Assembly (NCBI GenBank): GCA_029258495.1
Contig: JARHYV010000201.1
Location: 1 to 5,851, forward strand
Origin: Faecousia sp.
Lineage (GTDB): Bacteria; Bacillota; Clostridia; Oscillospirales; Oscillospiraceae
Direction: 5' to 3'
DNA: 5,851 nt
How positions within the stretch are numbered: the first letter of the stretch is position 1; every line of letters begins with the position of its first letter. This document shows positions 1-5,102 of this stretch, piece by piece. The notes beneath the pieces are model-generated. The model was not told where the DNA came from, did not search any database, and saw nothing but the letters and a program-made list of their open reading frames with translations. The position numbers were made by a program, and so were the translations under genes.

Positions 1-1266
1 CTGGTGGTTGCAGCGGATGATGGCATCATGCCTCAGACTGTCGAGTCTATCAACCATGCCAAGGCGGCAGGCGTGCCCATCATCGTTGCTGTGAACAAAA
101 TGGATAAGCCCACTGCAAACCCCGACAGAGTCAAGCAGCAGCTGACAGAGTATGAGCTGATCCCCGAGGAATGGGGCGGTGACACCATCATCTGCCCCAT
201 TTCCGCTAAGACCGGTATGGGTCTTGACAACCTGCTGGAGATGGTTCTTCTGACCGCCGAGGTGCAGGAACTGAAGGCCAACCCCAACCGCCGTGCGAAG
301 GGTACGGTTATCGAGGCTCGTCTGGATAAGAACCGCGGCCCCATTGCAACTCTGCTGGTGCAGAATGGTACGCTGAATCAGGGCGATATCATCATTGCCG
401 GTACTGCCGTCGGTCGTGTCCGTGTGATGACCAACGACAAGGGTCGGACGGTCAAGACCGCCGGGCCTTCCATGCCTGTGGAGATCACGGGCCTTGCAGA
501 TGTGCCCTCTCCCGGCGATGAGTTCAACGCAGTTACGGATGAGCGTATGGCTCGCGAGCTGGTTGAGCAGCGCCGTCAGGCTGAGAAGGACGCTGCTGCA
601 AATGCTATGAGCAAGGTCACTCTGGACAACCTGTTTGCCAAGATGCAGGAAGGCGAGATGAAGGAACTGCCTCTGATCGTCAAGGCGGATGTTCAGGGCT
701 CTGCAGAGGCGCTGAAGGCATCGCTTGAGAAGATCTCCAACGAGGAAGTCCGCGTTAAGGTGATCCACACCGGTGTCGGTGCCATCAACGAGTCTGATAT
801 TCTTCTGGCATCCACTGCAGGTGCGATCATTGTCGGCTTTAATGTCCGTCCGGATGCCGCTGCTCAGGCAAGCGGTCAGCGTGCAAATGTAGATATGCGT
901 TTCTATCGCGTCATCTATGATGCCATCGATGAGATCGAGTCCGCAATGAAGGGCATGCTTGCTCCCAAGTTTGAGGAAGTTGTCATCGGTCATGCAGAAG
1001 TCCGCATGACCTACAAGGTCAGCGCCATCGGCACTATTGCCGGTTGTATGGTCAAGGATGGCAAGGTCACCCGGGATGCACAGGTTCGCGTTCTGCGTGA
1101 TAACATCGTGATCCATCAGGGTGAAGTGGGCTCCCTGCAGCGGTTTAAGGATGCTGCAAAGGAAGTTACCGCAGGCTATGAGTGCGGTATGAGTATCCTG
1201 AAGTTTAACGACATTAAGGAAGGCGACGTATTTGAGTGCTTCGCCATGCAGGAAATCAAGAGATAA
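1..1266 (+). CDS. infB: Translation initiation factor IF2, 3' part (5' end outside window)
   Basis: IF2 is the GTPase that places initiator fMet-tRNA on the 30S subunit and promotes 50S joining. The frame is open from base 1, so the N-terminal region and the G1-G3 GTPase motifs lie upstream of the window. The visible 421 residues start at the beta strand after G3 (LVVAADDGIMPQT). They contain G4 (NKMD, visible residues 32-35) and G5 (SAK, 68-70). A beta-barrel domain II begins near residue 100 (VIEARLDKNRGPIATLLVQ). Domain III begins near 223 (LPLIVKADVQGSAEALK). From about 301 (FYRVIYDAIDEIE) comes the C-terminal part, including the C2 barrel that binds the formylmethionyl end of the tRNA. 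The TAA stop is at 1264-1266. The GTG at base 4 is an internal Val codon, not a start. rbfA follows after 70 bases, as in many bacteria. Family assignment is certain. Confidence 0.98.
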   Translation: MVVAADDGIMPQTVESINHAKAAGVPIIVAVNKMDKPTANPDRVKQQLTEYELIPEEWGGDTIICPISAKTGMGLDNLLEMVLLTAEVQELKANPNRRAKGTVIEARLDKNRGPIATLLVQNGTLNQGDIIIAGTAVGRVRVMTNDKGRTVKTAGPSMPVEITGLADVPSPGDEFNAVTDERMARELVEQRRQAEKDAAANAMSKVTLDNLFAKMQEGEMKELPLIVKADVQGSAEALKASLEKISNEEVRVKVIHTGVGAINESDILLASTAGAIIVGFNVRPDAAAQASGQRANVDMRFYRVIYDAIDEIESAMKGMLAPKFEEVVIGHAEVRMTYKVSAIGTIAGCMVKDGKVTRDAQVRVLRDNIVIHQGEVGSLQRFKDAAKEVTAGYECGMSILKFNDIKEGDVFECFAMQEIKR

Positions 1267-1272
1267 CAGGAA

Positions 1273-1304
1273 CCCCGCTGTGCCGCTTCAGCGGTGCAGC
1301 GGGG
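1273..1304 (+). terminator. Strong GC-rich hairpin between infB and rbfA (terminator-like or processing site)
   Basis: The arms CCCCGCTG (1273-1280) and CAGCGGGG (1297-1304) pair perfectly. The stem continues inward through two wobble pairs into CCGCT/AGCGG, giving an almost unbroken stem around a TTCA-like loop. Only TCGTTT follows, so the U-tract is weak. rbfA starts 33 bases downstream with its own strong ribosome binding site, so full termination here would cut off the rest of the operon. Partial attenuation, or 3'-end protection of the infB message after processing, is an equally good reading. The hairpin is directly visible; its role is inferred. Confidence 0.5.
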
Positions 1305-1336
1305 TCGTTTCAATCGTTATGAAGGAGGAGTAACAT

Positions 1337-1711
1337 ATGGCTTCAAATCGAATTGGTCGGATCAATGAAGAGATTCAGCGTGAGCTGTCTGATCTGCTGC
1401 GCAATCTGAAGGATCCCAGAGTTCAGAATACCATGATCTCCATTACCCGTGTGGAAACCACACCGGATCTTCGCTGGGCGAAGGTTTATGTGAGTTTTCT
1501 GGAAGAGGATCGGGCTAAGGATGCCATCAAGGGCTTAAAGTCTGCCGGCGGCTACCTTCGCCGTGAGCTTGGCAGAGCATTGCAGCTGCGCTATACCCCG
1601 GAGCTCCAGTGGGCACTGGATGATTCCATCACCTACGGCGCTAAGATGCTGAAGCTGATTAATTCTTTGGATTGTGGAGAAACTGCCGATGAAGGAACTG
1701 ACGAGAACTGA
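1337..1711 (+). CDS. rbfA: 30S ribosome-binding factor A
   Basis: RbfA is a small KH-fold protein that binds free 30S subunits, acts in late 16S rRNA 5'-end maturation and is needed for growth in the cold. The 124-residue product has the usual family length. Residues 4-30 form the N-terminal helix region (NRIGRINEEIQRELSDLL). The beta strand at 34-55 includes ISITRVETTPDLRWAKVYVSF. The family signature SAGGYLRRELGRAL is at 69-82, followed by LRYTPEL at 84-90. The tail after about residue 112 is acidic (GETADEGTDEN), which is typical and poorly conserved. The ATG is preceded by GAAGGAGGAG at 1321-1330, a near-perfect ribosome binding site. The 3' end overlaps the next gene by 23 bases, which suggests translational coupling. 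Confidence 0.97.
   Translation: MASNRIGRINEEIQRELSDLLRNLKDPRVQNTMISITRVETTPDLRWAKVYVSFLEEDRAKDAIKGLKSAGGYLRRELGRALQLRYTPELQWALDDSITYGAKMLKLINSLDCGETADEGTDEN
1676..1680 (+). promoter_or_regulatory. Ribosome binding site that decides the nrnA start
   Basis: GGAGA inside the 3' end of rbfA lies eight bases before the ATG at 1689. A GTG at 1674 is in the same frame but overlaps this element and has no suitable site at the right distance before it. The ATG at 1689 is therefore the preferred start, and initiation is probably coupled to ribosomes finishing rbfA. Confidence 0.65.
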
Positions 1712-2645
1712 AACAGCGGACTTTCTTCGCACCCATGATGAATATTGCATTCTGACCCATCGCCGTCCCGACGGAGACACATTGGGTTCTGCGGCGGCGC
1801 TGTGCCGGGGACTGCGGAGTATGGGAAAGCGCGCATTTATTCTGGAAAATCCGGAAATTACGGAAAAATACCGAAAGCTCCATGTGGGATTGACCCAAAA
1901 CCAGTGTCCCGATGAGGCGACGGTCATCAGCGTGGATGTGGCATCCGAGAAGCTGCTGAACCCGGATTTTGCGCTTTTGCTGCCAAGACTTGAGCTGTTG
2001 ATCGACCACCACGGCTCCAATACCCATTTTGCCAAGCATGGGATCGTGGATGCAGGCAGTGCCGCCTGCGGAGAGCTGATCTATGATATTCTGATGGAGC
2101 TTGGCATTCAGATGGATCAGGCTATGGCAGAGGCGGTTTATACCGCCATTGCCTCAGATACCGGATGTTTCCGATATTCAAACACAACGGCGCACACGCT
2201 CCGCACGGCTGCGGCTTGTCTGGAAGCAGGAGCGGAAACTTATGGCATCAATAAGTCGTTGTTTGAAACCAACCGCATGCCCAGACTGAAGATGGAGGCA
2301 TATCTGGCGCAGAATTTGGAATTCTTCGCCAATGGCACCATTGCGCTTGCTCTGATCCCCTTGGAAGTGGAGCGGATCTGCGCAGTGGAAGAGGATGACA
2401 TGGAAAGCATCTCCAATTTCGCCAGAAATGTGGAAGGAGTGCAGCTTGCGGTTACCTTCCGGACGGACAAGACGGGAGCCACGAAACTCTCGGTGCGCAG
2501 CGCACCCGGGTACAATGCCTCGGCAGTTTGTGCGGCGCTTGGCGGCGGTGGTCATGTGGCAGCGGCAGGCGCAAGGGTAGAATGCGATCAGTCACAGGCA
2601 AGAGAAAAGATCCTGAAGGTTTTGAGAGAACAGGGATATCTATAA
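1689..2645 (+). CDS. nrnA: DHH/DHHA1 phosphoesterase, NrnA-like nanoRNase / pAp phosphatase
   Basis: Members of this family are Mn2+-dependent phosphoesterases that degrade 2-5 nt RNAs and, in NrnA, dephosphorylate 3'-phosphoadenosine 5'-phosphate; some relatives cleave cyclic or linear dinucleotides. The 318-residue product has the usual length. Motif I is THRRPDGDTLGS (residues 23-34, metal ligands H24, D28 and D30). Motif II is VISVDVAS with D83. The name-giving DHH is at 106-108. Motif IV is ASDTG with D157. The C-terminal DHHA1 substrate-binding domain carries GGGGH at 285-289. All catalytic residues are present. It lacks the extra domains of RecJ and has no membrane segments or GGDEF domain, so it is not GdpP/DhhP-like in layout. 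Placement between rbfA and truB matches the clostridial nrnA position. The choice between nanoRNA, pAp and dinucleotide substrates cannot be made from sequence. An in-frame GTG at 1674 would add five residues. Confidence 0.9.
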   Translation: MKELTRTETADFLRTHDEYCILTHRRPDGDTLGSAAALCRGLRSMGKRAFILENPEITEKYRKLHVGLTQNQCPDEATVISVDVASEKLLNPDFALLLPRLELLIDHHGSNTHFAKHGIVDAGSAACGELIYDILMELGIQMDQAMAEAVYTAIASDTGCFRYSNTTAHTLRTAAACLEAGAETYGINKSLFETNRMPRLKMEAYLAQNLEFFANGTIALALIPLEVERICAVEEDDMESISNFARNVEGVQLAVTFRTDKTGATKLSVRSAPGYNASAVCAALGGGGHVAAAGARVECDQSQAREKILKVLREQGYL

Positions 2646-2657
2646 ACAGAAATTTCA

Positions 2658-2697
2658 GCGGTAGCATATAGAAAACCGCGTTCTCCAGAAAGGAGAA
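2658..2697 (+). promoter_or_regulatory. Two tandem hairpins in the truB leader, the second containing the ribosome binding site
   Basis: The 58-base nrnA-truB gap holds two stems. The first pairs GCGGT (2658-2662) with ACCGC (2675-2679) around a 12-base loop. One base later TTCTCC (2681-2686) pairs perfectly with GGAGAA (2692-2697) around AGAAA. GGAG at 2692-2695 is the truB Shine-Dalgarno core, eight bases before the ATG, so the second stem could hide it. Pairing is seen directly; regulation is inferred. A six-pair stem is weak and may simply breathe open. Confidence 0.4.
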
Positions 2698-2703
2698 AAG
2701 ATT

Positions 2704-3579
2704 ATGGCAAATGGAATTATTTCCATCGATAAGCCGGAAGGCTGGACGAGTCAGGATGTGACGGCTCGGCTGCGCCGGGTGTTCAATACCCGCAGGATCG
2801 GTCACGGCGGAACGCTGGATCCGATGGCCACCGGTGTGCTGCCGGTGTTTGTGGGTAGAGCCACCCGCGGTGTGGAATTTTTTGAACATGCGCAGAAGAT
2901 CTACGAGGCGACGATCAGATTGGGGATCGCGACAGACACAGAGGATGTGACGGGGACGGTCTTGGAGCAGAAGGATGTTTCTGTTTCGGAAGACGATTTT
3001 CTCACGGTACTGGAGCGTTTTCGCGGGGAAATCATGCAGGTTCCGCCTATGTACTCGGCACTGAAGGTGAATGGACAGAAGCTTTATGATCTGGCGCGTG
3101 CCGGAAAAGAGGTTGAACGCAAGCCTCGACCGATCACCATTTATGAATTGGAATGCCTTGCTTTCAGCGGAAACGAAGCACGACTGCGTATCCATTGCTC
3201 TAAGGGAACCTATATCCGCACTCTGTGCAAGGATATCGGTGAGGCTCTGGGCTGCGGTGGATGCATGGCAGCGCTGCGTCGGATCCAGGCAGGGGAGTAC
3301 ACCATTTCTGAGTCGGTACCTCTGGAGCAGCTGCTTGCCGCATCTGAGCGGGGAGAAAATATGGACGGGTATCTCAAGCCTGTGGACTCGATGTTTGCAT
3401 CCCTGCCTGCCATTTCTCTGACTCCGAACCAGAGCAAACGGATCCGCAACGGGAACACCTTTTCTTATACGGCAGAGAACGGGAAATACCGCCTTTACGG
3501 GGATGATGGAGCATTTCTTGCACTGGGACAGGTAAGCGACGGTGTTATGTCCACCATAAAAAGCTTTTTTGAGGTGTGA
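2704..3579 (+). CDS. truB: tRNA pseudouridine(55) synthase TruB
   Basis: TruB isomerises U55 in the T-loop of nearly all tRNAs to pseudouridine and also helps tRNAs fold. The 291-residue length is normal. The N-terminal signature GIISIDKPEGWTSQDV is at residues 4-19. The catalytic motif GGTLDPMATGVLP is at 35-47, with the nucleophile Asp39. Tyr67 (IYEATIRLG) matches the conserved active-site tyrosine. PPMYSALKVNG is at 114-124, and CSKGTYIRTL at 165-174 includes the conserved Arg172. The C-terminal portion from about 236 (AISLTPNQSKRIRNGN to the end) is a PUA-like TruB C-terminal domain. The ATG at 2704 has GGAG eight bases upstream. The TGA stop is followed six bases later, in the same frame, by the ribF ATG, and the ribF ribosome binding site lies inside the last truB codons, so the two are very probably co-translated. 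Confidence 0.98.
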   Translation: MANGIISIDKPEGWTSQDVTARLRRVFNTRRIGHGGTLDPMATGVLPVFVGRATRGVEFFEHAQKIYEATIRLGIATDTEDVTGTVLEQKDVSVSEDDFLTVLERFRGEIMQVPPMYSALKVNGQKLYDLARAGKEVERKPRPITIYELECLAFSGNEARLRIHCSKGTYIRTLCKDIGEALGCGGCMAALRRIQAGEYTISESVPLEQLLAASERGENMDGYLKPVDSMFASLPAISLTPNQSKRIRNGNTFSYTAENGKYRLYGDDGAFLALGQVSDGVMSTIKSFFEV

Positions 3580-3585
3580 TCGCCT

Positions 3586-4002
3586 ATGATAGACAGAAGA
3601 ATCATCGCTCTGGGCTTTTTTGACGGTGTCCACATAGGGCATGGAGAATTACTGACTCGGTGCAGAGAGCTTGCGGATAAGCATCACTGCAAGGCTGCGG
3701 CTGTCACATTTTCCAAGCATCCGGATGGTCTGGTTCTGGGAAAGAGTCCCGAGCTGATCAATACCGAGGCAGACCGTGCCCTGCTGATGCAGAGAAAATA
3801 TCATATTGACGAGGTGCTGACCCTTCCTTTTGATCAAGAAATGATGAACATGCCTTGGCAGGATTTTTTCGATATGCTGTGTCAGGACTACCGGGCATCC
3901 GGCATTGTGTGCGGTCACGATTTTCGGTTTGGGGCAAAAGGAATGGGAAATGCAGCGCGACTGCGTGAAATCTGTGGGGAAATCGGTATCCCTGTATCGT
4001 AG
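3586..4002 (+). CDS. ribF: RibF N-terminal fragment (FMN adenylyltransferase domain)
   Basis: This is the 138-residue product as the sequence stands. It carries the nucleotidyltransferase signature ALGFFDGVHIGHGELL, with the HIGH motif at residues 16-19. TFSKHP at 41-46 matches the TFxxHP motif, and GHDFRFG at 110-116 is the conserved flavin-binding loop region. It ends in IGIPVS at the premature TAG. The SSTYIR motif that completes this domain lies downstream in the other frame, so this fragment alone would probably be inactive. Confidence 0.8.
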   Translation: MIDRRIIALGFFDGVHIGHGELLTRCRELADKHHCKAAAVTFSKHPDGLVLGKSPELINTEADRALLMQRKYHIDEVLTLPFDQEMMNMPWQDFFDMLCQDYRASGIVCGHDFRFGAKGMGNAARLREICGEIGIPVS

Positions 4003-4055
4003 TCCCGGAGCAAAAGCTGGACGGCATCACCGTTTCCTCTACCTATATCAGGACA

Positions 4056-4508
4056 TTGCTTGAGGGTGGGAATGTGGAGCAGGCAGCGCATTTTCTGGGG
4101 CACTACCATATGATGAGCGGACAGGTAGTTACCGGCAGAAAGCTGGGCAGGACACTTGGCATACCCACGGCTAATCTGGAGCAGAAGGACGAATTGGTTC
4201 AGCTGCGGCATGGGGTCTATGCCTGCCGGGTGCATCTTGAGGATGGATATTATGAGGCTGTGACCAATGTGGGAAAACGACCCACTGTGAATGGGCACCA
4301 TGTGACCATTGAACCGTGGATCCTGGATTATGACGGGGATCTCTACGGGAAAACACTGCGGATCAGCTTTTACAAGTTCCTAAGACCGGAGCAGAAATTT
4401 GCATCTCTGGAGGAACTGAAACGGGCAATTTATCGGGATGAGGCACAGACTCGGGACTATTTTTGCAATTTGTCCCCGAATAAAAGCAAAATTGTGGATG
4501 TAATTTGA
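4056..4508 (+). CDS. ribF: RibF C-terminal fragment (riboflavin kinase domain), unlikely to be a separate gene
   Basis: The riboflavin kinase domain reads GRKLGRTLGIPTANL, then GVYACRVHL, NVGKRPTV, and TIEPWILDYDGDLYG ending in an FLRPEQKFASLEELKRAI tail. PTAN and the Glu of TIEPW match the metal-nucleotide and catalytic positions of the family. The frame is open from 3969, and its upstream part encodes the SSTYIR motif of the N-terminal domain. TTG at 4056 and ATG at 4110 are the only nearby start options, and neither has a convincing ribosome binding site. This looks like the continuation of ribF rather than an independent kinase gene. Confidence 0.7.
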   Translation: MLEGGNVEQAAHFLGHYHMMSGQVVTGRKLGRTLGIPTANLEQKDELVQLRHGVYACRVHLEDGYYEAVTNVGKRPTVNGHHVTIEPWILDYDGDLYGKTLRISFYKFLRPEQKFASLEELKRAIYRDEAQTRDYFCNLSPNKSKIVDVI

Positions 4509-4520
4509 AAGTTTTGCTTT
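4483..4520 (+). terminator. A/T-rich hairpin across the ribF stop, possible weak operon terminator
   Basis: AAAGCAAAA (4483-4491) pairs with TTTTGCTTT (4512-4520), nine pairs plus a T-G wobble, with an inner AATT/AATT stem possible. T-rich sequence (ACTTTTC) follows. The stem is mostly A-T and so not very stable. It also overlaps the -35 region of the next promoter. It may end some of the upstream transcripts, but the evidence is modest. Confidence 0.3.
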
Positions 4521-4546
4521 ACTTTTCTCCAATCCCATGATATCAT
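4518..4546 (+). promoter_or_regulatory. Predicted sigma-A type promoter of rpsO
   Basis: TTTACT (4518-4523; 4 of 6 matches to TTGACA) and TATCAT (4541-4546; 5 of 6 matches to TATAAT) are separated by the ideal 17 bases. A TG one base before the -10 (4538-4539) makes it an extended -10 element. The region before it is A/T-rich. Transcription would start near 4552-4554, giving rpsO a leader of roughly 115-120 bases. It is the best promoter-like sequence I found in the window. Confidence 0.65.
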
Positions 4547-4550
4547 ATTC

Positions 4551-4663
4551 AAGCTGGATTTGTCTGGCATCTAATCAGCCCGCTGCTCAGTTGAGGGAGA
4601 AGACCGAAACGGTATTCCACTGACCCCCTACTTAGCTTTTGGGTAATATATCGAAAGGTGGAA
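4551..4663 (+). promoter_or_regulatory. Structured rpsO mRNA leader, candidate S15 autoregulatory RNA
   Basis: Three local stems can be drawn. GCTGGATT (4553-4560) pairs with AATCAGC (4573-4579) with one bulged G. TCAGT (4587-4591) pairs with ACTGA (4619-4623), continued by GGGA (4595-4598) with TTCC (4615-4618), which includes a G-U next to G-C pairs. ACCG (4603-4606) pairs with CGGT (4610-4613) around AAA. In competition, TTCCAC (4615-4620) is exactly complementary to GTGGAA (4658-4663), which overlaps the rpsO Shine-Dalgarno sequence, with ACCC (4623-4626) and GGGT (4641-4644) pairing inside. S15 represses its own mRNA through leader structures in E. coli and Geobacillus, so an autoregulator is plausible here. 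The fold was drawn by hand. Confidence 0.5.
4654..4661 (+). promoter_or_regulatory. Ribosome binding site that decides the rpsO start
   Basis: AAAGGTGG ends eight bases before the ATG at 4670. An in-frame GTG at 4658 would extend the protein by four residues (MEIT), but it lies inside the ribosome binding site, and known S15 proteins begin at a residue equivalent to this ATG. The ATG at 4670 is chosen. Confidence 0.75.
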
Positions 4664-4669
4664 ATCACA

Positions 4670-4936
4670 ATGATTCTGAAGGAAAAGAAGACACAGGTTA
4701 TCCTGGAAAACGCTACTCACGAGGGCGACACCGGTTCTCCCGAGGTTCAGATCGCAATCCTGACTGCTCGTATCAACGAGCTGACCGATCATCTGCGCGT
4801 GCACAAGCATGACAACCACTCTCGTCGTGGCCTGCTGATGATGGTTGGTAAGCGCCGCAACCTGCTGGACTACCTGGCACGTAAGGACATCAACCGTTAC
4901 CGTGCAATCATCGCTAAGCTGGGTATCCGTAAGTAA
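4670..4936 (+). CDS. rpsO: 30S ribosomal protein S15
   Basis: S15 is a primary binder of the 16S rRNA central domain, joining helices 20, 21 and 22, and forms a bridge to the 50S subunit. The product is 88 residues, the standard length. It has the four-helix S15 pattern: DTGSPEVQIAILTARINELTDHL (20-42), the conserved HKHDNHSRRGLLMMVGKRRNLLDYL (45-69), and RYRAIIAKLGIRK to the end. The strongly conserved H45, D48 and SRRGL residues that touch rRNA are present. Codon use is biased toward CGT, CTG, GTT and AAG, as expected for an abundant protein and unlike the neighbouring nrnA, truB and ribF. It has its own predicted promoter and a strong terminator, so it can be transcribed alone. pnp follows, the usual partner. 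Confidence 0.99.
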   Translation: MILKEKKTQVILENATHEGDTGSPEVQIAILTARINELTDHLRVHKHDNHSRRGLLMMVGKRRNLLDYLARKDINRYRAIIAKLGIRK

Positions 4937-4946
4937 GATCTTTCAG

Positions 4947-4973
4947 AAGGGCGACGGATACCGTCGCCCTTTT
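4947..4973 (+). terminator. Intrinsic terminator after rpsO
   Basis: AAGGGCGACGG (4947-4957) pairs perfectly with CCGTCGCCCTT (4961-4971) around ATA, and the stem runs into TTTT. It starts 11 bases after the rpsO stop. It should end most rpsO transcripts and leave pnp to readthrough or to a promoter of its own. Confidence 0.9.
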
Positions 4974-5000
4974 CGCACATCCAATCTTTTCTCGCACAAT

Positions 5001-5070
5001 CGGGAGCGCCTTTAGCAGTTGAAAGGGCGGCTGAACTGTTCGGCAGTCGTTTCAAGTGCTAAACCTCCCG
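5001..5070 (+). promoter_or_regulatory. Long imperfect stem-loop in the pnp leader
   Basis: CGGGAG (5001-5006) pairs with CTCCCG (5065-5070). After a small internal loop, TTTAGCA (5011-5017) pairs with TGCTAAA (5057-5063), and TTGAAA (5019-5024) pairs with TTTCAA (5050-5055), separated only by a G-G mismatch (5018 and 5056). Inside, ACTG (5035-5038) can close with CAGT (5044-5047) around TTCGG. That gives 19 outer pairs across 70 bases, ending 20 bases before the pnp ribosome binding site. In E. coli a leader stem of this kind is cut by RNase III and then drives PNPase autoregulation. A similar role here is inference. Confidence 0.55.
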
Positions 5071-5102
5071 GAAATCATTCTATTTTACTAGGAGGAAAAC
5101 CA

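Larger units (their letters stand above)
3586..4508 (+). pseudogene. ribF: Bifunctional riboflavin kinase / FMN adenylyltransferase, frameshifted as written
   Basis: RibF converts riboflavin to FMN (C-terminal kinase domain) and FMN to FAD (N-terminal adenylyltransferase domain). Both domains are present but in different frames. The first frame runs from the ATG at 3586 to a TAG at 4000-4002. The rest is open in the -1 frame from 3969, just after a TGA at 3966-3968, to the TGA at 4506-4508. The shift must therefore lie between 3969 and 4002. Protein continuity is restored by one missing base near 3996-3997: residues GIPV in frame 1 run into VVPEQKLDG from 3999. The joined protein would be about 307 residues, normal for RibF. 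It begins only eight residues before its nucleotide-binding motif. No extension upstream is possible, because truB ends in the same frame six bases before. The ribosome binding site is GAGGTG at 3571-3576. No classic slippery heptamer is visible. A sequencing or assembly indel is most likely, since RibF is normally essential; true inactivation is less likely. Confidence 0.85.

Noticed and set aside
1535..2039. Minus-strand open frames across the rbfA-nrnA junction
   Set aside because: They are shadows of two well-supported genes and have no recognisable domain.
3558..3570. AAAAAGCTTTTTT at the end of truB as a terminator
   Set aside because: The symmetric sequence leaves no room for a hairpin loop, encodes normal C-terminal residues of TruB, and lies directly before the ribF ribosome binding site.
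2452..3642. 396-codon open frame on the minus strand opposite truB
   Set aside because: It lies fully antisense to truB and the end of nrnA, both of which have clear family motifs. Its translation looks like no known family and is rich in His, Arg and Cys, as mirror frames of G/C-rich genes often are.
3930..4002. Programmed -1 ribosomal frameshift in ribF
   Set aside because: No X XXY YYZ heptamer is present in the allowed interval 3969-4002, and the nearby AAAA in GGGGCAAAAGG lies upstream of the TGA that closes the -1 frame. A one-base indel is simpler.
4056..4058. TTG at 4056 as the start of an independent riboflavin kinase gene
   Set aside because: No ribosome binding site precedes it, and the same frame upstream encodes the conserved SSTYIR motif of the adenylyltransferase domain. 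That shows it is the continuation of ribF.
4509..4669. A known metabolite riboswitch in the rpsO leader (for example an FMN element, given the neighbouring ribF)
   Set aside because: The conserved sequence blocks of FMN and other common riboswitches are not visible. The element precedes rpsO, not ribF, so an S15 leader fits better.
4972..5000. pnp promoter TTCGCA - 17 bases - CACAAT
   Set aside because: Each hexamer matches the consensus at only 4 of 6 positions. The -35 lies in the tail of the rpsO terminator, and a start near 5006 would remove most of the outer arm of the leader stem. It is possible but too weak to list as a feature.
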